From Phycisphaerae bacterium (GTDB lineage: Bacteria; Planctomycetota; Phycisphaerae; Sedimentisphaerales; Anaerobacaceae), in NCBI GenBank assembly GCA_030601745.1, contig JAUWBI010000001.1:39443-103442 (forward strand): a stretch of 64,000 bases of DNA, in the 5' to 3' direction. Shown one piece after another: positions 1 through 8,811 of the stretch. Numbering within the stretch: position 1 is the stretch's first letter; each line of letters opens with the position of its first letter. A program made the position numbers and the translations under genes. Under the pieces are notes generated by a model. That model had not been told where the DNA came from, ran no database searches, and was given only the letters and a program-made list of their open reading frames with translations.

Positions 1-2
1 GC

Positions 3-1427
3 GCCGAGAGTTGGGGACCGATGGGCGAAGCCCTTATCAGCGTGTACGATGCGAAGGTGCAGACTATGCAAGCGGTACTGCTGGCAACGTCAATTGAGGA
101 AGTAAAGGTGGGTGCACGGAGCGGGCGCGACGTTTGGGACCGGTTGTACGCCGTTACGTCCTTCTACGTGGGGTTGGCCGACGACCTTACGCCCTATGAG
201 TATCTCGGCGCGCTGAATAAGGTTTTCGGCAGCAGCTTTGTACCGACCGACCTGGAGAATGAAGACAACTTCTTCGCACTGAAGGTCGAGCTGGCTCTGC
301 TGCGGTCGCCGAAGATTAACGGCGGCACAGGCAACATATGGGTGCCATTGCCCATCACGCCGCAGTCGCTCGACGAGGTGCTCGACAAGACTAAAGGGAT
401 GCGGTTTATGGGGCAGCGGTTCATTCCGGATTCGTATATGTTCCAGCAGTTGGTAACTCCGAAGGTGCTCGACTACACCGGCGACGGAAATCCCATACCG
501 TTCTCATACGGAAACACGCCGATAGGCCCACAACGATGTTATCCGCGCGGGCTGGATGTTATGGCCATTTTGGGCTCAGCTCGCGCCGAAACCATCCTCG
601 CTGCAGAGGGTGATACAGACTACGTCGACTACGCCCTGCGATTCAACGAACTCAAGGCCGAGTTCGACACATTCGATATCTCTGATTGGAACCGGAACCT
701 CTATTGGGGCTGGTTATATTCGCTCCGCGCACTGATAGATGAATTCGGCGAAGGATACCCGAACTTTATGCGGACGCAGGCCTGGGAGAAGAAAGAGCTC
801 AATGCAGCCCTGGCATCGTGGACGGAACTGCGGCACGACACCATCCTCTACGCGAAACAGAGCTACACGCCGCCCACTACGGGTCCTCCACCTCCTCCTC
901 CCCCCGATGTGACCGGCTATGTTGAGCCGGTGCCTGAATTCTACGGGCGGTTGCTGGCGCTGACCCGAATGACCCGGCAGGGCCTGAGCAGCCTTGATGT
1001 GCTGTCGGCTCAGGCGACCGAGCGGCTCGTAAACCTCGAGAACATACTCAGCCGATTGATTGAAATCAGCAATAAAGAGCTGATGAATCAAACGCTGTCG
1101 AACGACGACTACGAGTATATTATGGGGTTCGGCGAGACGCTCGAAGGGGCCGTCATCGGGGTTGAGGAAAAAGGCGTCAAGACAACACTCGTGGCGGACG
1201 TTCATACCTACTCCTGGGAAGAACAAGTCGTCGAGGAAGGCGTGGGATATGTGGACCTGATTATCGTGGCGTGTCCCATTCCTGACGGCTCGATTGTCCT
1301 TTCGGCAGGCCCGGTGCTTTCGTACTACGAGTTCAAGCATCCTATGAGCGATAGACTTACTGACGAGGCCTGGCGTGAGCTGCTTGATTCACCCCAGAGA
1401 CCCGACAGGCCCACGTGGTGGTTTTAA
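3..1427 (+). CDS. DUF3160-type protein, 5' end outside the window
   Basis: The frame is open to the left edge, so the first in-frame ATG at 21 is probably internal and the N-terminus is missing. About 475 residues are visible. The text resembles the DUF3160 family: an N-terminal alpha-rich part ('WDRLYAVTSFYVGLADDLTP'), a middle part with 'RCYPRGLDVMAILGSARA', a proline-rich linker (TGPPPPPPPDVTG) near residue 290, and a C-terminal half beginning 'GYVEPVPEFYGRLLALTRMT' and ending '..RPDRPTWWF'. The biochemical role of DUF3160 is unknown; many members are secreted or lipid-anchored, but the signal peptide cannot be seen here. It is convergent with pheT. The family call is from recognition of the conserved C-terminal block, not from a search. 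Confidence 0.75.
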   Translation, partial: AESWGPMGEALISVYDAKVQTMQAVLLATSIEEVKVGARSGRDVWDRLYAVTSFYVGLADDLTPYEYLGALNKVFGSSFVPTDLENEDNFFALKVELALLRSPKINGGTGNIWVPLPITPQSLDEVLDKTKGMRFMGQRFIPDSYMFQQLVTPKVLDYTGDGNPIPFSYGNTPIGPQRCYPRGLDVMAILGSARAETILAAEGDTDYVDYALRFNELKAEFDTFDISDWNRNLYWGWLYSLRALIDEFGEGYPNFMRTQAWEKKELNAALASWTELRHDTILYAKQSYTPPTTGPPPPPPPDVTGYVEPVPEFYGRLLALTRMTRQGLSSLDVLSAQATERLVNLENILSRLIEISNKELMNQTLSNDDYEYIMGFGETLEGAVIGVEEKGVKTTLVADVHTYSWEEQVVEEGVGYVDLIIVACPIPDGSIVLSAGPVLSYYEFKHPMSDRLTDEAWRELLDSPQRPDRPTWWF

Positions 1428-1463
1428 CCGCCCGCGCCGCCACCACTTTAGCGGTGAATCCCG

Positions 1464-1740
1464 ATGAGAGAGCGAACACCTAACGGCAGCGAAATAACCG
1501 CGAACCCAGTTTAAGCCGCTTGATGTTGAAGAGATAATAAAGCGGCTTGAGGAACTCTGGCTCGCAGATGAGAAGTTAGTAAAAACGACAAATGAGAACG
1601 AGCGACAGAAATTCATAAAAAAGCAAGTGGTATTTACTATTGACAAACGCAATACGAATCAGACGGTTCGCAGTTCTGCGCCGACAGACTTAGTGAGGCC
1701 CTCTACAATGTCGGCCTGGAGGCGGTCAACGGTCTCGTGA
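1464..1740 (+). pseudogene. possible broken small ORF between DUF3160 gene and pheT
   Basis: An ATG at 1464 opens 'MRERTPNGSEITANPV' and stops. The neighbouring frame, from about 1499, continues 'FKPLDVEEIIKRLEELWLA', which looks like a natural amphipathic coding sequence and runs to a stop at 1738-1740, overlapping the 3' end of pheT on the other strand. Dropping one base near 1513 would fuse the two parts. No family is recognised. It may be a decayed gene or chance; there is no strong ribosome-binding site. Confidence 0.25.
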
Positions 1741-3677
1741 GTCAATGTGCCGTCTTCGTCCCTGAACCGCGCTGAAAGTGTAACACTCTTTCTGCCGGCG
1801 GGAATACCCTTGCCACGGTATATTCCGACAAACTGAATATCCTCAAGTTCACCAGAGGCCTTTTTGCTCACCGCCTCAACAATGTCAGCCCAGCGAATAT
1901 TCTCATCGACAATAATCGAAAGGTCGCGCTGTATTGCCGGGAATCTTGGAATGGGTTTGACCTTTACGGCGCCGCGCTGCAAAGCTGAAAGCTGCTCAAA
2001 ATCCAGCTCCGCGGCGGCAGGGGAAAGGTCTTTGAAATCAAATTTTTGTATCACCGCCTTTGAAACAATCCCTGCCGTGCCGATTACCTTGCCGTTTACG
2101 ATGACCTGCGCACCGGTTTGCGCCCAGACAAGGTCCGCAGGGGCAAAAACAATTCGGGCGTCTCTGTCAATACTTTTTATTAGTCCTTCAATCACGCCCC
2201 GTAAATCTCTGAAGTTACTATCACAGACCAGAGCCAGTTTAGCCATTTCAATCGGCAGAGTACCGGCCTGCTCGCCCGCCGGCACAAAAGTATCGGCAAT
2301 CTCAAATATCCTGCACGGTAAGTTCCCGGCGTTAAGGTTGGTTTTTAGAACCCCCAACAAAGAGCCAATAAGAGTCTGGCGAAGCAGATTCGCGCTTTTT
2401 CTGGATACGTCTCTTACCCCCAAATGCTCGTTGGCGTCCCGGCCTGTAAAAAGCTCAGCAACGGAATGGTCAACAAAACCTACGTTAATCGTTTCGTAAA
2501 AGCCGCAACTGTTAAGATACGCTCCAATCGATTTAACCGATTTCTGCCGAGCATCGACCGGCACTACTTCGATTCTAATTTTCTGCTCTGTCGGTATTTT
2601 ACTATAGCCATACACCCGTGCGACCTCTTCGATTACGTCAACCTCACGGTAAATGTCGCTGCGCCACGAAGGCACTGAGCAAACTATCAAATCATCCTTG
2701 TGCTGCAGCCCGAAACTTAACGCTGACAGAATTCTTACCACTTCTTCGGATGGTATCTCAATACCAAGCAGGTTGCTCAGACGCAAAAGCCGTAATGTCA
2801 CTTCCTTCTGCGTTGGCTTTTTAGGATAAATATCAAGCACACCTCTGGCCACTTTACCGCCTGCCGCCTGAGTGATTAATTGTGCAGTCCTTTTGGAGGC
2901 CCAGTCCACCATCTCAATATCCACGGTTCGTTCGAATCGAAAAGCCGCCTCTGAGGGCAGACCAAGCCTGCGAGAGGTTTTACGTATGCTCACCGGGTCA
3001 AAGTACGCATCCTCCAGAAGAATTGTCGCTGTAGTTTTGCTCACCTCGGTATGCAGGCCACCCATAACGCCGGCTATGGCCACAGCCCCTCGTGCATCGG
3101 CAATGACCAGCATATTAGTATTCAGCTCACACGTTGTGTCATCGATACTGATTAGACGTTCGCCGGCAGCGGCTTTTCTGACAATTATTTTGCCCTCTGC
3201 AATTCTGGCATAATCGAAGGCGTGCGGTGGCTGACCGGTCTCCATCATCGCATAGTTCGCTGCGTCAACCACATTATTGACGCTCCGCAGCCCAACGGCT
3301 TCGAGCCGCTTCTTGAGCCAATCCGGCGACGGCCCAACTTTGACGCCCCCAATAATCCGGGCGGTATATCGACCGCACAAATCCGGCTCGATAATCTCAA
3401 CGCCGGCAAATTCCGTAACGTCTTTGTTCGATTCATTTAGCTTAACCGCCGGGAGCTTTAATTCTTTGCCCGTTGCAGCGGCCAGCTCACGGGCAATACC
3501 GATATGGCTCAAACAATCACCGCGATTGCTGGTTACCTCAACATCGATTACGGCATCGTCATCGAGATATTGTATTCCTTCGCAAGGCAGTCCCAAATCG
3601 CTCAAAATCTCAGCGATTTCCTCGACAGGACGGCCAATCTCTATATAGTCATTCAACCAGCTCAGTAAAACCTTCAT
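1659..3677 (-). CDS. pheT: phenylalanine--tRNA ligase beta subunit, short form
   Basis: PheT is the beta subunit of the cytoplasmic (alpha-beta)2 enzyme that charges tRNA-Phe. The protein starts 'MKVLLSWLNDYIEI', the classic PheT opening. It continues with the 'DDAVIDVEVTSNRGDCLSHIG' block, the B3/4 editing region (about residues 90-260), the B5 domain (about 285-355), the catalytic-like core (about 360-570) and the C-terminal FDX-ACB anticodon-binding domain beginning 'PIPRFPAIQRDLSIIVDENI'. At 672 residues it is about 120 shorter than the E. coli protein, because the EMAP/OB-fold tRNA-binding insert that normally separates the opening from 'SNRGD' is absent. The partner pheS is not in the window; the upstream neighbour is a divergent RDD gene. 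The start is the only reasonable ATG. Confidence 0.95.
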   Translation of the reverse strand: MKVLLSWLNDYIEIGRPVEEIAEILSDLGLPCEGIQYLDDDAVIDVEVTSNRGDCLSHIGIARELAAATGKELKLPAVKLNESNKDVTEFAGVEIIEPDLCGRYTARIIGGVKVGPSPDWLKKRLEAVGLRSVNNVVDAANYAMMETGQPPHAFDYARIAEGKIIVRKAAAGERLISIDDTTCELNTNMLVIADARGAVAIAGVMGGLHTEVSKTTATILLEDAYFDPVSIRKTSRRLGLPSEAAFRFERTVDIEMVDWASKRTAQLITQAAGGKVARGVLDIYPKKPTQKEVTLRLLRLSNLLGIEIPSEEVVRILSALSFGLQHKDDLIVCSVPSWRSDIYREVDVIEEVARVYGYSKIPTEQKIRIEVVPVDARQKSVKSIGAYLNSCGFYETINVGFVDHSVAELFTGRDANEHLGVRDVSRKSANLLRQTLIGSLLGVLKTNLNAGNLPCRIFEIADTFVPAGEQAGTLPIEMAKLALVCDSNFRDLRGVIEGLIKSIDRDARIVFAPADLVWAQTGAQVIVNGKVIGTAGIVSKAVIQKFDFKDLSPAAAELDFEQLSALQRGAVKVKPIPRFPAIQRDLSIIVDENIRWADIVEAVSKKASGELEDIQFVGIYRGKGIPAGRKSVTLSARFRDEDGTLTHETVDRLQADIVEGLTKSVGAELRTV

Positions 3678-3761
3678 AATGAAAACATCTTAAAACAAGA
3701 CTTTGAATTTGGCAATAACTTAACGCTCAGAACCACCGCTGTCAACCCTGTTAGAAAAGTC

Positions 3762-3790
3762 TTGTGTGCGGAGATTTATGCTGCTATACT
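3762..3790 (+). promoter_or_regulatory. sigma70-like promoter of the RDD gene
   Basis: TTGTGT, a 17-base spacer and TATACT lie about 45 bases upstream of the RDD start codon in the divergent gap to pheT. This is a close match to the housekeeping -35/-10 arrangement. Just upstream is CCCTGTTAGAAAAG, which resembles a motif also seen near 23.65 and 57.1 kb. Confidence 0.5.
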
Positions 3791-3831
3791 ACTTATAAGG
3801 TAATCGATATAAATAATTCAGGAGGTTTGAT

Positions 3832-4350
3832 ATGAAAACACAAGGCGTTGACGTTGAGAGCAGTGTCGTTTATGCAGGTTTCTGGCGGCGGTTCGCTGCA
3901 TTTCTAATTGATGCACTACTGATTTCGTCCGTCATGGGGATACTGTATTTCATTTTCATCGGCCTATTCGTAATGGTCTGCGCGATAGCTAATGCAGGGC
4001 CGATACAGTCGGGAGAGGAACCACCAGCCCTCGTTTTAGTGGGACTCGGAGCGGGATTCGGTGTGATTATTCTCAGCCTTATTATTTCCAACACTGTCAT
4101 CTGCTGGCTTTACTTTGCCCTGATGGAAAGCAGCGCAAAGCAGGCGACACTCGGTAAGATAGCTTTGCGGATTGTTGTTACCGACGCGAACGGTCAGAGA
4201 ATTAGCTTTGGTCGCGCGACCGGCAGGCATTTCGCCAAAATCATCTCCCGCATAATATTGCGCATCGGCTTTATTATGGCCGGCTTTACCAGGAAGAAAC
4301 AAGCCCTGCACGATATGATGGCCGATTGCCTGGTGGTTAAGAAAAGATAA
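3832..4350 (+). CDS. RDD family integral membrane protein
   Basis: The 172-residue protein has the RDD signature: 'YAGFWRRFAAFLIDALLIS' with the conserved Arg and Asp at the first membrane segment. A second hydrophobic segment lies near residues 40-55, a third near 65-100, and the distal 'TLGKIALRIVVTDANGQRIS' Asp-containing block is typical of the family. The C-terminal 'KKQALHDMMADCLVVKK' also fits. RDD proteins sit in the cytoplasmic membrane; some have been linked to transport, but the role here is unknown. A perfect AGGAGG lies seven bases before the ATG. It appears to be a single-gene unit. Confidence 0.88.
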   Translation: MKTQGVDVESSVVYAGFWRRFAAFLIDALLISSVMGILYFIFIGLFVMVCAIANAGPIQSGEEPPALVLVGLGAGFGVIILSLIISNTVICWLYFALMESSAKQATLGKIALRIVVTDANGQRISFGRATGRHFAKIISRIILRIGFIMAGFTRKKQALHDMMADCLVVKKR

Positions 4351-4623
4351 GCCAACTACGGTCCGATCGTCAGGTGCTGGCTATTTGGTTTCCAGCTACG
4401 GGTTGGAAGGTTTAACATTGTGTTAATTTAGCTGCCGAAGTAATTCATCATTAGCAGGGGGCATTCGCAAATCGGCCTTGCTCCGTGCCCCGTCGAGCTG
4501 CGGTAAATCTGTTCCTCATCAACAAAATCAAGCGTGTTTCATTTGATTTATACCTGATATGCGGATATAGTTCGTATCTGAAAAGGCGTTGAATGGGGGC
4601 TTATATAAACAGGAGAATAAGCA
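4351..4623. other. intergenic region without recognisable gene
   Basis: The 273-base gap holds no coding signal that I can support. Its distal end carries the AGGAGA ribosome-binding site of the downstream enolase-superfamily gene. No clear terminator hairpin with a T-run was seen. Confidence 0.5.
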
Positions 4624-5859
4624 ATGAAGAACAGTCGGCGAGATTTCCTTAAAGCTGTTGCTGTGTTGGGGGTAACGTCAAGCCAGTTAGCAAAGGCGGA
4701 GAAAGGCCGGGCCCAAAGTCGCAGCAGGTTAAAAAGCGGGCACAAGGTAATCGGTATGAAGAGAGGTCTGAAAATTAAGAGCATCGAAACCTTCACCCGG
4801 GGCAATGTAAGTATGGTCCGCATTCGCACCGACGACGGAGCGGAGGGTTACGGCCAGATATCCACGTATGATGCCGACATCTCCGCGATGATTATGCACC
4901 GCAAGATAGCGAGGCACGCGCTCGGCAAGGACCCGGCCGACATCGACGCTATCGTGGACCGGTGTATCGAGGCGAACTATAAGTATCCCTGGTCGTACGT
5001 TTGCCGGGCCTTAGCCGGCCTGGATACCGCACTATGGGACCTTTACGGCAAGCGCGAAAAAAGAAGCGTTTGTGAGCTGCTTGGTGGCAAACCCCGGCCC
5101 ATCCGTGCATACGGCTCGAGTATGAGGCGGGACATCAAGCCGGCAGACGAAGCGAATCGGCTGGTGCGTCTCAGGGACACCAAGGGCTTCCGTGCATTCA
5201 AGATTCGCATCGGGAAGGTATGCGGGCACGATGAGGACCAATGGCCCGGACGAACCGAGGCGCTTGTCCCGGCTGTCCGTAAGGCCATCGGCGATGACGT
5301 TTCGCTGCTGGTGGACGCCAATAGCTGCTATACGCCGCCCAGGGCGATAGAGGTCGGCAGGATGCTGGAAGATAACAATGTCTGTCACTTAGAGGAGCCC
5401 TGCCCGTACTGGGAGCTGGAATGGACGGCCAGGGTGACGGCGGCGATTAATGTCCCCGTGGCCGGCGGAGAGCAGGACAACGACCTGGCCCAGTGGCGGC
5501 GAATGATACGTATGCGTGCCGTCGATATCGTCCAGCCGGACATCTGCTATGTCGGCGGATTGACGCGGGCCCTGCGAGTCGCTGCGATGGCCGCTGAAGC
5601 AAAGATGCCGGTTGTGCCTCATTCGGCCAACCTGGCGATGGTTACCGTTTTCACGCTGCATCTGCTCGGTGCGATACCTAACGCCGGGCCTCATCTGGAG
5701 TTTTCCATCGAGCCGGCAAACTGGACCAAAGACCTGTATCACCCTGCACTGGAAGTACGGGACGGGCGGGTGGCTATTCCAGACGGGCCCGGCTGGGGCG
5801 TAACGGTCAACCCGAAATGGCTGGCAGCGGCAAAACGCGACATAAGTGAACGCGGATAA
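4624..5859 (+). CDS. Tat-exported mandelate racemase/muconate lactonizing family enzyme
   Basis: This is an enolase-superfamily enzyme, expected to abstract a proton alpha to a carboxylate of an acid-sugar or related substrate using Mg2+. The N-terminus 'MKNSRRDFLKAVAVLG' is a twin-arginine signal (SRRDFLK), so the folded enzyme probably goes to the periplasm. The N-terminal capping domain is followed by the barrel. Visible motifs are 'FKIRIG' (Lys on strand 2), 'LLVDANS' (metal Asp), 'HLEEPC' (metal Glu), 'VAGGEQD' (third ligand), 'VDIVQPDICYVGG' and 'VVPHSAN' (the His of the His-Asp dyad). The length of 411 residues is normal. The substrate cannot be told from sequence. AGGAGA precedes the ATG, and the gene stands alone on the strand next to small lipoprotein genes. 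Confidence 0.88.
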   Translation: MKNSRRDFLKAVAVLGVTSSQLAKAEKGRAQSRSRLKSGHKVIGMKRGLKIKSIETFTRGNVSMVRIRTDDGAEGYGQISTYDADISAMIMHRKIARHALGKDPADIDAIVDRCIEANYKYPWSYVCRALAGLDTALWDLYGKREKRSVCELLGGKPRPIRAYGSSMRRDIKPADEANRLVRLRDTKGFRAFKIRIGKVCGHDEDQWPGRTEALVPAVRKAIGDDVSLLVDANSCYTPPRAIEVGRMLEDNNVCHLEEPCPYWELEWTARVTAAINVPVAGGEQDNDLAQWRRMIRMRAVDIVQPDICYVGGLTRALRVAAMAAEAKMPVVPHSANLAMVTVFTLHLLGAIPNAGPHLEFSIEPANWTKDLYHPALEVRDGRVAIPDGPGWGVTVNPKWLAAAKRDISERG

Positions 5860-5900
5860 CAGCCGCTTACGGTTAAAAATTCCGGTCGGCAGCTTTTCTG

Positions 5901-5929
5901 CTTTTGTCTGTCTGCATTTTCTTTATAAT
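5901..5929 (+). promoter_or_regulatory. putative promoter of the VOC lipoprotein gene
   Basis: A perfect TATAAT (5924-5929) lies about 33 bases upstream of the ATG, with a weak CTTTTG at 17-base spacing. The block 'TATAATAG.G.CG' recurs upstream of the lipoprotein at 8311. Confidence 0.45.
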
Positions 5930-5961
5930 AGAGGCGTGAGGTTGATTTAAGGAGATATGGT

Positions 5962-6501
5962 ATGGGAAAATACAATTTGTTGGTTCTATCGGCTGCACTC
6001 TTAACGGCAGTCTTATTCTTCGGCGGATGCGCATCGCCGGGCGAGGTAAAAGGTGAATTCGACCGCACCACAATCGACGTGGGAATCGTGGTAAGCGATG
6101 TGGAAAAAGCAACGGAGTTTTACAAAAACGCACTGGGATTTACCGAGGTGCCGGGTTTCGATGTCTCAGCGGAAATGGGAGCTGGTTCAGGGCTGACTAA
6201 TTACCAGCCGTTCCACGTAAGGGTGATGGTGTTAGGCGAAGAGCCGACCGCTACCAAAATCAAACTAATGGAGTTTCCATATAGACCCGGGTCGACGATT
6301 GATAACCGGTTTATTCACTCAAGCCTGGGGTTCAGCTACCTGACGATATGGGTCTCGGATACGACCGCATCGGTGGAGCGAGCACGGAAAGCCGGGGCGG
6401 TCCCGGTCAAAGAACCGTACGACCTCGGCGGCAATAACTATCTGACCCTGGTGAAAGACCCGGACGGGAACTTTATCGAGTTTGTAGGGCCCAAGAAGTA
6501 A
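5962..6501 (+). CDS. lipoprotein with glyoxalase/bleomycin-resistance (VOC) fold
   Basis: The protein begins with a type II signal peptide, 'MGKYNLLVLSAALLTAVLFFGGC', whose FGGC is a lipobox; Cys23 would be lipidated. The remainder is one VOC domain: 'IDVGIVVSDVEKATEFYKNA' opens the first beta-alpha-beta unit and 'LTLVKDPDGNFIEFVGP' closes the second, with the usual metal-site Glu in 'FIEF'. VOC proteins include glyoxalases, dioxygenases and metal-binding resistance proteins; which one this is cannot be decided. A periplasmic lipid-anchored VOC protein is uncommon. AAGGAG stands upstream of the ATG at good spacing. Its signal peptide and promoter resemble those of the PEGA lipoprotein at 8311. 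Confidence 0.85.
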   Translation: MGKYNLLVLSAALLTAVLFFGGCASPGEVKGEFDRTTIDVGIVVSDVEKATEFYKNALGFTEVPGFDVSAEMGAGSGLTNYQPFHVRVMVLGEEPTATKIKLMEFPYRPGSTIDNRFIHSSLGFSYLTIWVSDTTASVERARKAGAVPVKEPYDLGGNNYLTLVKDPDGNFIEFVGPKK

Positions 6502-6536
6502 TTGATTACTGATTATTGATAATTGATTATTTTTGA
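6502..6536. repeat. TTGATAATTGATTAT-type tandem repeat
   Basis: The sequence attgattactgattattgataattgatta directly follows the VOC stop codon. The same low-complexity unit is found near 14.9, 21.9 and 35.6 kb. Confidence 0.6.
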
Positions 6537-6666
6537 TTTGCTGCTTCGCAGTTTTGCGTAAAAAGTATAAGAGAATTCGTTACGGGGGGAAGGGCTTGCG
6601 GTCATTACGTCAGAGTGTTAGGCGAGAGCGCAGTCTTAACTATATAACTGCGTGAGGCAATATTCA

Positions 6667-8154
6667 ATGGATGATATAGAGCGATTCGAACAACTCATCA
6701 TCGGCGACTACTGCTGCATATCCATCGTTACCTACGAAGAACAGTACGCACTGGAAATCGTACGGCAGGCGGCACTTGGTCTGAACCGTGATGTGTGGAT
6801 ATGGTCCGTTGCCGGCGGTGTCAGAGACGGGCTGCTGGCCGAGAGCCCTTTCGTAGCTGATACTGAAGCACCCGCCGTCGGGCTTTGCAACCTTGCCGGT
6901 ACAAAGGAAGGCTCCATTTGTGTAACTCTCGACCTCGCTGAACATCTTAAGGGCGGACTGGCGCTGCGGGCTTTGCGTGACATTATTGAGCGTTTCGAGA
7001 AAAATGGCAGCACACTCGTGATGATTGACGGTGAGGACAAGTTGCCCGATGTTGTGAAATCTTATATAAGGCCTTTTGAAATTTCTTTTCCGGACAAAGA
7101 GGAATTACAAGGTATTATCCGCAGGACACTGCGGCGCTTCCACCGCAAGAAACCGATCGAAGTCGGCATTACCCAGAGGGGTCTGGACACAATCGTTCGC
7201 AATCTTCGCGGGCTGACGCGCCGGCAGGCTGAACGCATTATCATTGACACTGTTGCTGAGGACAGGCGCTTCGACGATAACGATATAAACGTCGTAATTG
7301 CGAGTAAGCGGCGGATGATTCAACATGGTGGTTTGCTTGAGTATATCCAGACGCCGCTCGACTTGAGCGAAATCGGCGGTATGAGGCGATTAAAAAAATG
7401 GCTGGCAGAGCGTAAGGACGCTTTCGGCTCGAAGGCCGAAGATTTCGGTCTTAGAGCTCCCAGAGGTGTGCTTATGCTCGGCGTTCAGGGCGCCGGAAAA
7501 AGTCTCTGTGCCAAAGCGATAGCAACCGCCTGGCATCAGCCGCTCTTGAAAATGGACCCGGGCGCTTTATTCGCCAGCTATATTGGTGAATCCGAACGCA
7601 ACCTCCGCGAGGCACTGCGGCAAACCGAGGCGATGTCACCGGTAGTCCTGTGGATAGATGAAATCGAAAAAGGCTTCGCCTCCGCTGCCAGTCAAAGTAC
7701 CGATGGGGGCCTGTCCAAGAGGATGTTCGGCACGTTGTTGACGTGGATGCAGGAGCACGAAGAGCCGGTATTCGTCATTGCTACGGCCAATGACATTGAA
7801 GCGCTGCCGCCCGAACTTCTTCGCAAAGGCCGATTCGACGAAATATTCTTCGTTGACCTGCCCAGCGAGACTGTGCGGAAGGAGATATTCGCCATTCATC
7901 TAAAGAAACGTCAGCGTGACCCGGGGCAATTTGACCTGGAGGCATTGGCCGAGACATCAGAAGGTTACAGCGGCTCTGAAATAGAACAGGCGGTCATATC
8001 AGCCCTGCACGGAGCGTATGCAAACAAAACAGACCTGGATACAAATCGTCTACTCTCGGCATTGAGAACTTCTCCGCCGTTGTCGGTAACAATGGCTGAA
8101 AGTGTCCAGTGCCTTCGTGCCTGGGCTGATGGCAGATGTGTCCCGGCAGATTAA
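6667..8154 (+). CDS. Ycf46-like AAA ATPase
   Basis: The ORF track opens at a GTG (6652), but the ATG at 6667 is preferred because GTGAGG then serves as the ribosome-binding site. The N-terminal half ('MDDIERFEQLIIGDYCCISI') resembles the degenerate P-loop region of Ycf46-type proteins. The C-terminal AAA module is complete: Walker A 'GVQGAGKSLCAKAIA', pore-loop region 'SYIGESERNLREAL', Walker B 'VVLWIDEIEKGF', sensor 1 'VFVIATANDIEALPPELLRKG' with arginine-finger context 'RKGRFDEIFF', and sensor 2 'GYSGSEIEQAV'. Homologues are cytoplasmic hexameric ATPases whose physiological role is poorly defined. It stands alone between lipoprotein genes. Confidence 0.85.
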   Translation: MDDIERFEQLIIGDYCCISIVTYEEQYALEIVRQAALGLNRDVWIWSVAGGVRDGLLAESPFVADTEAPAVGLCNLAGTKEGSICVTLDLAEHLKGGLALRALRDIIERFEKNGSTLVMIDGEDKLPDVVKSYIRPFEISFPDKEELQGIIRRTLRRFHRKKPIEVGITQRGLDTIVRNLRGLTRRQAERIIIDTVAEDRRFDDNDINVVIASKRRMIQHGGLLEYIQTPLDLSEIGGMRRLKKWLAERKDAFGSKAEDFGLRAPRGVLMLGVQGAGKSLCAKAIATAWHQPLLKMDPGALFASYIGESERNLREALRQTEAMSPVVLWIDEIEKGFASAASQSTDGGLSKRMFGTLLTWMQEHEEPVFVIATANDIEALPPELLRKGRFDEIFFVDLPSETVRKEIFAIHLKKRQRDPGQFDLEALAETSEGYSGSEIEQAVISALHGAYANKTDLDTNRLLSALRTSPPLSVTMAESVQCLRAWADGRCVPAD

Positions 8155-8240
8155 CAAATCCGCCGAAAACCGCTGATGCCGACAAATATTAATCAGGCGC
8201 AGGACGGCAGATAGAAAACATTCTGACAGCGAACTTTGGC

Positions 8241-8269
8241 CTTTCATCTTTTTGCTTTCTCATTATAAT
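8241..8269 (+). promoter_or_regulatory. putative promoter of the PEGA lipoprotein gene
   Basis: A perfect TATAAT (8264-8269) has CTTTCA 17 bases upstream. The surrounding 'TATAATAGGGCCG' resembles the promoter of the VOC lipoprotein gene. Confidence 0.45.
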
Positions 8270-8310
8270 AGGGCCGTTAATACAGCTTAAATGATATAGG
8301 GGTATCTGTT

Positions 8311-8709
8311 ATGGGAAAACGCAATTTAGTCGTTTTAACGGCCGCCGGCTTAATTGCCGCTATAATTCTCGGCGGCTGTGTAGAACGCAAGCTCACAATC
8401 AATACGCAGCCGCAGGGGGCATTAGTCGTATTAAACGATGAGGAAATAGGCGCCTCGCCTGTTACGGTCTCGTTTGAATGGTACGGCGATTACGATGTGA
8501 GAATAAGCAAGGAAGGGTATGAAACGTTAAAGACCCATCGCAACCTAAAAGCACCGTGGTATGATAACTTTCCGTTCGATTTATTTGCCTGGCTCAATCC
8601 GGAAAGAGTCGTCGATGAGTATGAATGGACGTTCGAGCTTGCCCCTAAAAAAGAAATAAGCCGGGAAGAGTTAATCCAGAACGCAGAAGAACTGAAGAAA
8701 CAGCTTTAA
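8311..8709 (+). CDS. PEGA-domain lipoprotein
   Basis: The type II signal peptide 'MGKRNLVVLTAAGLIAAIILGGC' ends in a clear lipobox (LGGC). It is followed at once by a PEGA domain: 'LTINTQPQGALVVLNDEEIG' and 'YDVRISKEGYETLK', the small beta-sandwich repeat found in many surface proteins. The C-terminal 40 residues form a charged helix ('EISREELIQNAEELKKQL'). Small PEGA lipoproteins of this size are common in Planctomycetota; their function is unknown. The promoter and the first 25 residues resemble those of the VOC lipoprotein, although the mature parts are unrelated. Confidence 0.85.
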   Translation: MGKRNLVVLTAAGLIAAIILGGCVERKLTINTQPQGALVVLNDEEIGASPVTVSFEWYGDYDVRISKEGYETLKTHRNLKAPWYDNFPFDLFAWLNPERVVDEYEWTFELAPKKEISREELIQNAEELKKQL

Positions 8710-8710
8710 T

Positions 8711-8775
8711 CACAGATTTCACGGATTTTGTTTTCTTGCTTTTCATTTTTTAGACGCAGATTACGCTGATTTTGC
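8711..8775. repeat. intergenic 'CACAGATTTCACGGATT' repeat cluster
   Basis: cacagatttcacggatt and acgcagattacgctgatttt follow the PEGA stop. The related units ctctgcgttc.ctgcggtt and aatctgtgaaatctgtggtta recur near 23.79, 42.58-42.63 and 63.83-63.88 kb. Confidence 0.6.
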
Positions 8776-8811
8776 AGAGAAGAGAAACTACGAACCACGA
8801 ACTAAATACTC

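Noticed and set aside
714-1340. 208-residue minus-strand ORF opposite the DUF3160 gene
   Set aside because: The plus-strand frame has the recognisable family pattern; this one has none.
2424-2824. plus-strand ORFs within pheT (84 and 68 residues)
   Set aside because: Shadows of a strongly conserved gene on the other strand, without ribosome-binding sites.
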